From assembly GCA_900555035.1 (NCBI GenBank), contig USJX01000113.1, forward strand, positions 1 through 6,737: a stretch of 6,737 bases of DNA, given 5' to 3'. Shown piece by piece: positions 1 to 6,080 of the stretch (its first letter is position 1; each line of letters opens with the position of its first letter). A program made the position numbers and the translations under genes. The stretch is from an uncultured Prevotella sp. Its GTDB lineage: Bacteria > Bacteroidota > Bacteroidia > Bacteroidales > Bacteroidaceae. The notes beneath the pieces were generated by a model. The model saw only the letters and a program-made list of their open reading frames with translations. It was not told the origin of the DNA and made no database searches.

Positions 1-52
1 CCTAGACCCACTGATTAAGAGTCAGTTGCTCTACCAACTGAGCTAAGGGTGC
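1..52 (-). tRNA. tRNA-Lys (anticodon CTT), 3' part cut off by the window edge
   Basis: Read on the minus strand, the 5' acceptor strand GCACCCT (52-46) is followed by TA at positions 8-9, a D arm GCTC-AGTTGGTA-GAGC, and an anticodon arm with stem ACTGA/TCAGT around the seven-base loop CTCTTAA. The loop centre CTT lies at 19-17 and reads the lysine codon AAG. The T arm, the 3' acceptor strand and any terminator lie outside the window. It has its own promoter immediately upstream (88-118). The anticodon is read directly from the sequence; lysine identity follows from the standard code. Confidence 0.95.
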
Positions 53-68
53 ATCTTCTTGATAGCCT

Positions 69-126
69 CATTTCTGAATTGCGAGTGCAAAGGTACTACA
101 TTTTTTTGAATCCACAAAATTTTTCG
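69..126 (+). repeat. Left copy of a 58-bp inverted repeat (tRNA promoter and leader)
   Basis: Positions 69-126 match the reverse complement of 6597-6654 at 54 of 58 bases by hand alignment, with no gaps. The inner 48 bases (79-126 against 6597-6644) differ at only two positions. The repeat covers both promoter boxes, the spacer with its seven-base A/T run, and the first part of the leader. The matching part stops before the tRNA body. Confidence 0.9.
88..118 (-). promoter_or_regulatory. Promoter of tRNA-Lys, Bacteroidetes -33/-7 type
   Basis: On the minus strand, TTTG (118-115) is followed after 19 bases by TACCTTTG (95-88), a full match to the Bacteroidetes TAnnTTTG -7 element. Transcription should start a few bases past 88, leaving a leader of roughly 30 bases before the tRNA at 52. 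The -33 box lies only 18 bases beyond the stop codon of the upstream GHL10 gene, so little room is left for a terminator between them. The element is almost identical to the tRNA-Asp promoter at the other end of the window. Confidence 0.85.
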
Positions 127-136
127 CCGTTTTTTT

Positions 137-1861
137 TCAATTTTCTTTGAATTTTTTCTTGAAGAACGTTCCGAGCGTATGTCGAATACCCCATTTGTTG
201 ACGCTGTAGAGACGATATGCGCCATAGTCTAACGATGTGATATTAACGTAGTTACCTTGTACTGAAACTCTGGAAATGGTACTTCCCTGCAGGGTTTCTA
301 CCAAAAATACGTTGGTATCGAGATTTTTGGTGATTTCAGGCAAATGTACTCTCTTTCCATCGCAGTAGAGTAGCTTGGCCGCTCCTTGTGCATGCTTGTT
401 ATGTAGTACATCACTGCTTTTTTCTTGTGTTGCACTGCTCTCTATACCATATCCATCCATCGAAGTAATGGCAAAGTAGAGCGGTTTTTCGTTTTCTTCG
501 GGCTTCAGCAGTAATCTGTTTCCCAGCTGGCGTGCCGAAATCAGGTTTCTTGCATCCGTTACATCCACCGGATAGGTGCGGCTAGCATATACATTATTAT
601 ATATATAGGGGGTAGAGATGCGGGTTCCGTCGGTATAGGTGGTAGCATTGTTCCACGTCAGTTCCATGTAGCCCTGTCGCCACTTGATTTCGAAACCTTC
701 CGGTTGCTTCGGTGTTTTACTGCTTGTCCAGGTCATTGGAGGTACAAGCGATGGGTATTCATTGAATCGGCGAGTGAAGTCGAGGATGCCCTGCTTGTTG
801 TCGAGCAGGAACTTGTTGCGGAAGAAGCAATAGCCCATGCCCATGTTGCGCGTAAGATACATCTCGGGAATCACATCATCTAACTTCCATTTTCCTTCTT
901 TCGGGTCGAGGAAGTAGATGCCGAGTCCTGGTGCCACGATTTTTCCATGGCTCTGCTCCTGCCAGTCGATAGCAAAAGGATAGAAGTGTTCGTCTTTGAA
1001 ATACATCATCGGGAAGAGTTCGTCCATCAGACCATCGCGCATCCAGCCTTGTGCATCCTGACAGACCTTGGTATTTGCATTCCATCCGTAGCTGCCATAT
1101 CGGGTCAGGTCGTCAAACTTGCCTACAGGCGAGCAGCTCAGCTTAACCCATGATTTCTGGCTCTTCACGGCATCATGAATCTTCTTCACGATATGGGTGA
1201 TGTATCTTCTTCCTTGCTCGCGGCTCACCTTGAAGTTCCAGGTCTCCGGGTATCGGATGTAGTCGAGGTGGATGCCGTCGATATTGTATTTGTCTGTAAT
1301 CTCGCTGCAGATCTTGGCAAGGTAAGTGCCCGTACGGCTATCTTCCGGGTTCATGTATCCTTCGCCACCAATCTTCTGGATGAGTTTCGGAAATTTCCGG
1401 CGCAGCGACTTGCAGCCTAGGGCATCCCATCTGCCCACAGGAATGGTAACCACCCAGGCATGCAGTTCCATGCCTCGCTTGTGGCATTCGTCGATGGCAA
1501 ACTGCAAGGCGTCGTAACCAGGTGTTCTGCCGGGGTGTCCGGAAAGGCATCCGTCCCATGGCTCCAGGCTGGATGGGTAGATCATGGTACCTCGGATACG
1601 GGTTTGCAGGAGTACGGTGTTGATCTTGGCTTCCTGCAGACGGTCGAGTATCTGGCATAGCTCAGCCTGCTGTTTCTTGGCAGAAAAAGGCGACTGAGAG
1701 TAGGTGCGTGGCCAGTCTCTGCCGCCTAGGGTGGTGAGCCAGACGGCACGCACCTCGTGCTTGGGTGCCTGGTGGCTGATGATGATGCTATTGTCGGCAG
1801 CAGCCAGTTTGGGTGGTAAAAAAGCTCCTAAAAGGAGTAAAAACATATATAATTTCTTCAT
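137..1861 (-). CDS. Secreted glycosyl hydrolase-like family 10 (GHL10/DUF187) protein
   Basis: This 574-residue protein belongs to the GHL10 family, whose E. coli member YddW/DigH cleaves denuded peptidoglycan glycan strands; its substrate here is unknown. Residues 1-22 form a signal peptide (MKK, a Leu-rich core, an Ala-Ala-Ala end) with no lipobox cysteine, so periplasmic or secreted rather than a lipoprotein. Family hallmarks follow: EVRAVWLTT (36-44), an NTVLLQTRIRG strand near 81-91, PGYD (114-117), RGMELHAWV (129-137), and DGIHLDYIRYP (195-205), whose Asp is a candidate active-site residue by position in the barrel. Residues about 382-480 look like a fibronectin III-type beta domain, then a short basic tail. 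I chose ATG 1861-1859 because the signal peptide begins there; an upstream ATG at 1909 would add 16 residues lying over the promoter. Its neighbour across the divergent promoter is cstA. The family call is firm; enzyme activity is inference. Confidence 0.9.
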   Translation of the reverse strand: MKKLYMFLLLLGAFLPPKLAAADNSIIISHQAPKHEVRAVWLTTLGGRDWPRTYSQSPFSAKKQQAELCQILDRLQEAKINTVLLQTRIRGTMIYPSSLEPWDGCLSGHPGRTPGYDALQFAIDECHKRGMELHAWVVTIPVGRWDALGCKSLRRKFPKLIQKIGGEGYMNPEDSRTGTYLAKICSEITDKYNIDGIHLDYIRYPETWNFKVSREQGRRYITHIVKKIHDAVKSQKSWVKLSCSPVGKFDDLTRYGSYGWNANTKVCQDAQGWMRDGLMDELFPMMYFKDEHFYPFAIDWQEQSHGKIVAPGLGIYFLDPKEGKWKLDDVIPEMYLTRNMGMGYCFFRNKFLLDNKQGILDFTRRFNEYPSLVPPMTWTSSKTPKQPEGFEIKWRQGYMELTWNNATTYTDGTRISTPYIYNNVYASRTYPVDVTDARNLISARQLGNRLLLKPEENEKPLYFAITSMDGYGIESSATQEKSSDVLHNKHAQGAAKLLYCDGKRVHLPEITKNLDTNVFLVETLQGSTISRVSVQGNYVNITSLDYGAYRLYSVNKWGIRHTLGTFFKKKFKEN

Positions 1862-1879
1862 ATTATTTCTATTTGGCAA

Positions 1880-1910
1880 CAAAGATACGGATATTTTTTC
1901 GTATCTCAAA
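1880..1910 (-). promoter_or_regulatory. Promoter of the GHL10 gene, overlapping the divergent cstA promoter
   Basis: On the minus strand, TTTG (1910-1907) is separated by exactly 19 bases from TATCTTTG (1887-1880), a perfect TAnnTTTG box. The start codon is at 1861, so the untranslated leader should be only about 10-15 bases. The spacer contains an inverted repeat, GATACG (1884-1889) and CGTATC (1900-1905), that could bind a regulator. Confidence 0.78.
1884..1905. repeat. Inverted repeat GATACG-N10-CGTATC inside the divergent promoters
   Basis: Two perfect six-base arms, 1884-1889 and 1900-1905, flank ten A/T-rich bases. The left arm overlaps the -7 box of the GHL10 promoter. The right arm covers the place where a -33 box for the rightward promoter would fall. 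This is a plausible operator by position, but six-base arms can arise by chance in A/T-rich DNA. Confidence 0.4.
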
Positions 1911-1927
1911 TAAAAATCGTACTTTTG
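1897..1927 (+). promoter_or_regulatory. Probable promoter of the cstA-recR gene set
   Basis: TACTTTTG at 1920-1927 matches the TAnnTTTG -7 element. Nineteen bases upstream is TTTC (1897-1900), an imperfect -33 box, so this promoter may be weak or need an activator. Start of transcription near 1933 would give a leader of about 60 bases before the ATG at 1997. It overlaps the leftward GHL10 promoter (1880-1910). Confidence 0.6.
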
Positions 1928-1955
1928 CGGTGCATTTCGTATGAAAAAGTGCGAT
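1916..1955. repeat. Imperfect 11-base inverted repeat over the cstA -7 box and early leader
   Basis: ATCGTACTTTT (1916-1926) is complementary to AAAAGTGCGAT (1945-1955) except at one position, which would be a G-U pair in RNA. The loop is 18 bases. The left arm includes most of the -7 box, so the whole element would act as DNA (operator) rather than as transcript structure. The octamer TTTCGTAT in the loop (1935-1942) also occurs at 1897-1904. Confidence 0.35.
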
Positions 1956-1996
1956 TTGCCTCAAAAAGAGAGTAATTTAATTAACAATAAAAGAAA

Positions 1997-3532
1997 ATGG
2001 TCAGTTTCATCATCAGTTTGGTGGCCCTTGTTTTGGGCTATCTTCTTTATGGAAAGTTTGTGGCGCATGTGTTCGGTCCTGACGACCGCCCTACGCCTGC
2101 AGTGACCAAAGCCGACGGTGTCGACTTCATGGTGCTGCCTAGTTGGAAAATCTTTATGATTCAGTTTCTCAATATTGCGGGTACTGGACCAATTTTTGGA
2201 GCCATCATGGGTGCGTGGTATGGTCCGGTGGCTTATCTGTGGGTTATCTTCGGATGTATCTTTGCAGGAGCCATGCACGATTATATGAGTGGTATGCTCA
2301 GTATCCGCAACGATGGAGCTGGTCTGCCTGAATTGGTGGGCAAGTATTTGGGTGGAAGAACCAAGAAAGTGATGCTGGTGTTCTCCGTGTTGCTGTTGAT
2401 GATGGTGGGTGCAGTGTTTGTGTATAGTCCGGCCATCATTCTCGATGGCATTTGTAACTCTGGCTCGTTCTTGGGTGGACAGATGTTCTGGATTATCATC
2501 ATCTTCATCTACTACATCATTGCCACGCTGCTGCCTATCGATAAGATTATCGGCAAGATATATCCTCTCTTTGCCTTCTCGCTGCTTTTCATGGCGGGAG
2601 CGCTGATGATAGGATTGTTCGTGAAGTGGCCTACCTTGCCTGAGTTGTGGGGTGATTTGGCTTCTGCCAATCTCAACGAGAACCCTGCGTGGTTGGGCAC
2701 GGAGCCTTTCATGCAGAAGAGTCCGCTCTTCCCATGTCTCTTTATTACCATTGCCTGTGGCGCTATCAGTGGTTTCCATGCCACCCAGAGTCCGCTGATG
2801 GCCCGATGTATGAAGAACGAGAAGATGGGGCGTCCTATCTTCTATGGTGCGATGATTACCGAGGGTATCGTTGCCTTGATCTGGGCTACGGTGTCTATGT
2901 ATTTCTTCTACTATGGCGGATGGCGTGAGTGCGTAAGCCCGGAGGTGGCGCAGCAGTTTGTTGCTCAGTTTGATGGTGGTAAGACGCTGGTTCAGAACTT
3001 TGATGCGCCTACTGTGGTGAAGATAGTATGCTCCAGCTGGTTGGGCATAGCCGGTGGTATCCTGGCTTTGCTGGGTGTGGTTGCGGCTCCAATCACCAGT
3101 GGTGATACGGCACTTCGCAGTGCCCGACTCATCATCGCCGAGGCGATAGGTTTGGAGCAGCACAGTATGCGCCGTCGTCTTTACGTCTGCATTCCGCTGT
3201 TTGCTGTTACGATGGGCATCCTGGTTTGGCAGATGAAGAATCCTGATGGTTTCAACATCATCTGGCAATATTTTGGCTGGGCTAACCAGACTCTGGCGGT
3301 GTTCACACTCTGGACATTGACGGTTTATCTGGTTCAGAACAAGAAGCCATATATCATGACATTGGTTCCAGCCCTGTTCATGACGGTGGTTTGTTCCACC
3401 TTCCTGTTGGTATCACCAATGGCATTCGCATTGAGCGAGCCTATAGCCTATACGGGCAGCGTCATCATCCTGGTGGTGGCTTTGGTCTGGTTCTTTGCGT
3501 GGTATAGAAAGTATCAGAAGGGCATTGCTTAA
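1997..3532 (+). CDS. cstA: Carbon starvation protein A family transporter (CstA, short form)
   Basis: This is an inner-membrane transporter of the CstA family, which includes E. coli CstA and the pyruvate/H+ symporter BtsT; the family takes up peptides or pyruvate when carbon is scarce. The 511 residues are mostly hydrophobic helices, beginning at 3-18. Conserved blocks are GPIFGAIMGAWYGPVAYLW (64-82), GAMHDYMSGMLSIRNDG (91-107), SGFHATQSPLMAR (258-270), ITSGDTALRSAR (366-377) and WQYFGWANQTLA (423-434). It is shorter than E. coli CstA (about 700 residues) but uninterrupted; this compact form is familiar in Bacteroidetes and Firmicutes, so I do not read it as a truncation. The ATG follows an A-rich stretch and the first helix starts at once, which supports the start. 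It is first in a same-strand set with recR 50 bp downstream. Family assignment is firm; whether peptides or pyruvate is the substrate cannot be told from sequence. Confidence 0.93.
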   Translation: MVSFIISLVALVLGYLLYGKFVAHVFGPDDRPTPAVTKADGVDFMVLPSWKIFMIQFLNIAGTGPIFGAIMGAWYGPVAYLWVIFGCIFAGAMHDYMSGMLSIRNDGAGLPELVGKYLGGRTKKVMLVFSVLLLMMVGAVFVYSPAIILDGICNSGSFLGGQMFWIIIIFIYYIIATLLPIDKIIGKIYPLFAFSLLFMAGALMIGLFVKWPTLPELWGDLASANLNENPAWLGTEPFMQKSPLFPCLFITIACGAISGFHATQSPLMARCMKNEKMGRPIFYGAMITEGIVALIWATVSMYFFYYGGWRECVSPEVAQQFVAQFDGGKTLVQNFDAPTVVKIVCSSWLGIAGGILALLGVVAAPITSGDTALRSARLIIAEAIGLEQHSMRRRLYVCIPLFAVTMGILVWQMKNPDGFNIIWQYFGWANQTLAVFTLWTLTVYLVQNKKPYIMTLVPALFMTVVCSTFLLVSPMAFALSEPIAYTGSVIILVVALVWFFAWYRKYQKGIA

Positions 3533-3543
3533 CGGCATGCCCT
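3519..3543 (+). other. Stem-loop spanning the cstA stop codon
   Basis: AGGGCAT (3519-3525) and ATGCCCT (3537-3543) form a perfect seven-base stem around an 11-base loop that contains the TAA stop (3530-3532). The downstream sequence is A-rich, with no T tract, so it does not fit an intrinsic terminator. It may be a processing or stability element between cstA and recR, or chance. Confidence 0.4.
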
Positions 3544-3582
3544 CAGTATTAACAATATTAGAAAAAAGAATTAAGAAAAAGT

Positions 3583-4194
3583 ATGGTGCAGCAGTATTCT
3601 TCTGCATTGTTGGAAAAGGCAGTGGGAGAGTTTTCCAAACTGCCAGGTATTGGGCGCAAAACTGCTTTGCGCCTGGTACTTTTTATGCTCCGGCAGGGAG
3701 ACAGCGATGTGGATCAGTTTGTAAATGCCGTCTCGAAGATGAAACGGGAGGTGAAGTATTGTCGGGTATGTCACAATATCAGCGATACCGATGTGTGTCC
3801 GATATGCTCGGATAGCCGTCGGGATGCCTCGACTATCTGCGTGGTAGAGAACGTGCAGGATGTGCTGGCGGTGGAAAATACCCAGCAGTTTCATGGTCTC
3901 TATCATGTGTTGGGCGGTATTATTTCACCGATGGATGGTATCGGACCAGCAGACTTGGAGATAGAATCGCTCGTGAACCGTGTGGCAGAAGGAGGAGTGA
4001 AGGAGGTGATTCTTGCCCTGAGCAGTACGATGGAGGGCGATACTACCAACTTTTATATTTCCCGTAAGCTTGCCGACTATCCAGTGAAGCTCTCCGTCAT
4101 AGCCCGAGGCATCTCTGTGGGAGATGAACTTGAATATACCGATGAGGTAACACTGGGTAGAAGTATTTTGAATAGAACGCCTTTTAATCAATAA
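3583..4194 (+). CDS. recR: Recombination mediator protein RecR
   Basis: RecR works with RecF and RecO in the cytoplasm to load RecA onto SSB-coated single-stranded DNA during gap repair. At 203 residues it has the usual length. Visible parts in order are the helix-hairpin-helix with LPGIGRKTA (20-28), the four-cysteine zinc site C60-x2-C63...C72-x2-C75, and the Toprim domain from about 83 to 180, with CVVEN (86-90). The C-terminal block is RGISVGDELEYTDEVTL (175-191). The start ATG at 3583 follows a purine-rich stretch (agaaaaag) and gives the standard N-terminus. It follows cstA by 50 bp with no TAnnTTTG box in the gap, so it is probably transcribed from the cstA promoter or from a promoter inside cstA. 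All key residues are present and the gene looks intact. Confidence 0.97.
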   Translation: MVQQYSSALLEKAVGEFSKLPGIGRKTALRLVLFMLRQGDSDVDQFVNAVSKMKREVKYCRVCHNISDTDVCPICSDSRRDASTICVVENVQDVLAVENTQQFHGLYHVLGGIISPMDGIGPADLEIESLVNRVAEGGVKEVILALSSTMEGDTTNFYISRKLADYPVKLSVIARGISVGDELEYTDEVTLGRSILNRTPFNQ

Positions 4195-4235
4195 ACTTTG
4201 AGTTTATAACTTTGAGTTTGTAACTTTAAGCTTTA
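4194..4235 (+). repeat. Six 7-base-phased units (AACTTTG/AGTTTAT type) between recR and the membrane protein gene
   Basis: Consecutive heptads from 4194 read aactttg, agtttat, aactttg, agtttgt, aacttta, agcttta. Taken in pairs they form three 14-base units (4193-4206, 4207-4220, 4221-4234) with 12/14 and 11/14 identity between neighbours. The array starts on the last base of the recR stop codon. One unit happens to contain TAACTTTG (4207-4214), a match to the -7 element, but there is no good -33 box, so promoter activity is uncertain. Confidence 0.75.
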
Positions 4236-4269
4236 TTATTAGTTAAACATTTAATAAGATTATCTGAAA

Positions 4270-4716
4270 GTGAATATCAAGCAAGTACAACGAATTTTGA
4301 TGACCAATTTCTTCTTCATGGTGATTGTGTCATTGCTTTTGGTGGGACTTTACGAGACGGAGATTCTCACGCCCACGGAAATGGCGGGCGATGCCACCCT
4401 GATGTTTGGCATCATGGTAGTGATGGAACTTCTCACCATCTTGGTGATTCCGATGGCGTTGAAACTTTTCAGCCTGAAGATGATTCGTCGCAAGTTGGTG
4501 GCTCAGAAGGGGGATGCCCTGCTGGTTTGGGGCACGGCACGCATCAACATGCTTTGTCTGCCTATGCTCATCAATACCTTTATGTATTACCAGACCATGG
4601 CTCCAACCTTCGGCTATATGGCCATTATCCTGATGCTTTGCCTCTTCTTCGTCTATCCGTCGATGGAAAGATGCGTGGACGAAACGAGCGAGAATGAGCA
4701 GAAAGAGAATAATTAA
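4270..4716 (+). CDS. Unrecognised small membrane protein with four predicted helices, GTG start
   Basis: I do not recognise this 148-residue protein and assign no function. Hydrophobic stretches lie at about 11-28, 43-66, 84-108 and 112-130, which suggests four membrane helices. Basic segments follow helix 2 (KMIRRKLVAQK, 70-80), and an acidic, polar tail (ERCVDETSENEQKENN, 133-148) ends the protein. The reading frame has an in-frame TAA at 4255-4257, and GTG at 4270 is the first usable start. An ATG at 4300 (residue 11) is the alternative and would begin directly at the first helix. It lies between recR and a glycosyltransferase gene on the same strand, with repeat-filled gaps on both sides (75 and 36 bp). 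The charge pattern and coding bias look real. I am sure it is a gene and less sure of the start. Confidence 0.8.
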   Translation: MNIKQVQRILMTNFFFMVIVSLLLVGLYETEILTPTEMAGDATLMFGIMVVMELLTILVIPMALKLFSLKMIRRKLVAQKGDALLVWGTARINMLCLPMLINTFMYYQTMAPTFGYMAIILMLCLFFVYPSMERCVDETSENEQKENN

Positions 4717-4752
4717 GAATTTGAAATTAATAATTAAGAATTTAGATTAACA
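4711..4752 (+). repeat. 7-base-phased AATTAAG/AATTTGA repeats ending at the glycosyltransferase start codon
   Basis: Heptads from 4711 read aattaag, aatttga, aattaat, aattaag, aatttag, attaaca, filling the interval up to the TTG start at 4753. A perfect 15-base copy occurs at 4708-4722 and 4729-4743, offset by three heptads. The first unit covers the stop codon (4714-4716) of the preceding gene. The unit sequence differs from the array at 4194-4235 but has the same 7-base period. Confidence 0.75.
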
Positions 4753-5985
4753 TTGAAACTCTCGGTTATCATAGTAAATTACAACGTCAAGTATTATTTG
4801 GACCAGTGTATCCGGTCGGTGCTTCATGCCTTCGAGGTGATGCAGGGTTCGGCGAATCTGGAGATTGGGGCAGATTCTTCTGAGGAGAATGGCATAGCTG
4901 AACTCATCGTAGTGGATAATCATTCGGCAGATGGTTCTGTGGATTATCTGGAACAGCGCTATCCGCAGGAGCAGTATCCGATGGTGCGCTTTGTGGAAAG
5001 TTCCCACAATCTAGGATTTGCCCGTGCCAACAATATTGCTATCCGACAGAGCAGGGGTGAGTATGTGCTGCTGCTCAACCCGGATACCATTGTAGGCGAA
5101 GACGTGCTGAAGAAATGTGTAGATTTCATGGATGTCCATGAAAATGCGGGTGCTGTGGGGGTGAGAATGCTCAATGCTACAGGAAAGCGTGCCATGGAGA
5201 GCCGAAGGGGATTGCCTACGCCGATGGTGTCGTTCTTCAAGATGTTGGGATTCTGCAACCGCTGGCCGCAGCATCGCCTGTTTGGACGGTATTACATGGG
5301 GTATCTGCCTTGGGACCAGCCTTGCCAGATTGAGGTGGTGAGTGGTGCCTACTGTATGCTGCGCCGCAAGGCCCTTGACGAGGTGGGCTTGTTGGATGAG
5401 GATTTCTTTATGTATGGCGAGGACATCGATCTCTCTTATCGTGTGCTTAAAGGTGGCTATCATAATTATTACCTGCCTGTTGATATCCTTCATTATAAGG
5501 GCGAGAGTACGCAGAAGTCTAGTTTCCGCTATGTGCATGTGTTCTATGAGGCAATGCTTATTTTCTTCCGTAAGCACTATTCGGGCATGTCGTTCCTGCT
5601 GAGCTTGCCTATTAAGACTGCTATATATGGCAAGGCGCTGGTGGCGCTGGTAGGCATGTTGAGCGATAGAATGCGAAAGAGTTTGGGCTTCTTCTCTCCA
5701 AGTGCAGAGGGATGTCAGCACTATGTATTTGTGGGAAGCCAGAAGATGCTGGATGCTTGCCGTGAGATTTCACGTCGTCTGGCATTTGATGCAGAATTTT
5801 ATACTGAGGTAGAGACGGTGACTTGGGATGCGAAGAAAGATAATGTCTTGGTACTGGATGCAGGTCAGATGAGTTATGCCGAAATGTTACAGCGTTTGAG
5901 TTTGCTTTCGGATTATAATGTAAGCTTGGGTACTTATTCTGAGGAAAATGGAAAAATAATCACTGCTAGTGAAATATTGGGATAA
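4753..5985 (+). CDS. Family 2 glycosyltransferase with an extra C-terminal region, TTG start
   Basis: This 410-residue protein is a GT2 (GT-A fold) transferase of the rhamnosyltransferase-like kind, which adds a sugar from a nucleotide donor to cell-surface glycans at the cytoplasmic membrane face. The N-terminus KLSVIIVNYNVKYYL is canonical, so the TTG at 4753 must be the start. Motifs are VVDNHSADGS (53-62), NLGFARANN (86-94), LLNPDT (107-112, in place of the classic DxD) and the acceptor-side block VVSGAYCMLRRKALDEVG (195-212) with FFMYGEDIDLSYR (218-230). Two departures stand out. About 18 residues (33-50, acidic and Ser-rich) are inserted before the donor-binding DN motif, and residues about 320-410 form an additional alpha/beta-looking part beyond the usual end near 300. 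That part has strands such as YVFVGS and NVLVLDAG. Residues 276-303 are hydrophobic or amphipathic and may touch the membrane. Donor and acceptor cannot be told from the sequence. Confidence 0.9.
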   Translation: MKLSVIIVNYNVKYYLDQCIRSVLHAFEVMQGSANLEIGADSSEENGIAELIVVDNHSADGSVDYLEQRYPQEQYPMVRFVESSHNLGFARANNIAIRQSRGEYVLLLNPDTIVGEDVLKKCVDFMDVHENAGAVGVRMLNATGKRAMESRRGLPTPMVSFFKMLGFCNRWPQHRLFGRYYMGYLPWDQPCQIEVVSGAYCMLRRKALDEVGLLDEDFFMYGEDIDLSYRVLKGGYHNYYLPVDILHYKGESTQKSSFRYVHVFYEAMLIFFRKHYSGMSFLLSLPIKTAIYGKALVALVGMLSDRMRKSLGFFSPSAEGCQHYVFVGSQKMLDACREISRRLAFDAEFYTEVETVTWDAKKDNVLVLDAGQMSYAEMLQRLSLLSDYNVSLGTYSEENGKIITASEILG

Positions 5986-6010
5986 TGTATCTTATAACTG
6001 GTATATTTCA

Positions 6011-6024
6011 ATATATATATATAT
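6011..6024 (+). repeat. (AT)7 dinucleotide run
   Basis: Seven uninterrupted AT units lie in the 95-bp gap between the glycosyltransferase and acetyltransferase genes. The rest of this gap shows a short GC island (CCGCGCG, 6032-6038) and no convincing TAnnTTTG promoter box. Confidence 0.7.
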
Positions 6025-6080
6025 TTATTGTCCGCGCGTACATTAATATATAGTACTTGATAAGAAAATACGAGAAAAGA

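Noticed and set aside
1862..1909. 16-residue N-terminal extension of the GHL10 protein from the ATG at 1909
   Set aside because: It lies over a perfect promoter, and the signal peptide begins naturally at the ATG at 1861.
1961..3268. 435-codon open frame on the minus strand opposite cstA
   Set aside because: It is in codon-for-codon register with cstA, so it stays open simply because cstA avoids the codons TTA, CTA and TCA. Its product is rich in His, Arg, Gln and Thr with no recognisable domain, whereas cstA has strong family motifs.
3534..3541. GGCATGCC palindrome after cstA as a terminator
   Set aside because: A perfect palindrome without a loop cannot form a hairpin by itself, and no T tract follows; the larger stem 3519-3543 is reported instead.
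4207..4214. TAACTTTG as a promoter for the membrane protein gene
   Set aside because: It falls inside the heptad array, which produces this motif by its own repetition, and only TTTT is found at the -33 distance. It could still be weakly active.
5011..5721. 236-codon open frame opposite the glycosyltransferase
   Set aside because: Same register effect as for cstA; the composition is that of an antisense shadow and the sense strand is clearly coding.
6028..6060. Promoter for the acetyltransferase gene (TTG ... TAGTACTTG)
   Set aside because: The downstream element does not match TAnnTTTG at the right spacing.
6057..6080. TTG start adding eight residues to the acetyltransferase
   Set aside because: The ATG at 6081 gives the usual family N-terminus and has an A/G-rich stretch before it; the extension is not ruled out, only less likely.
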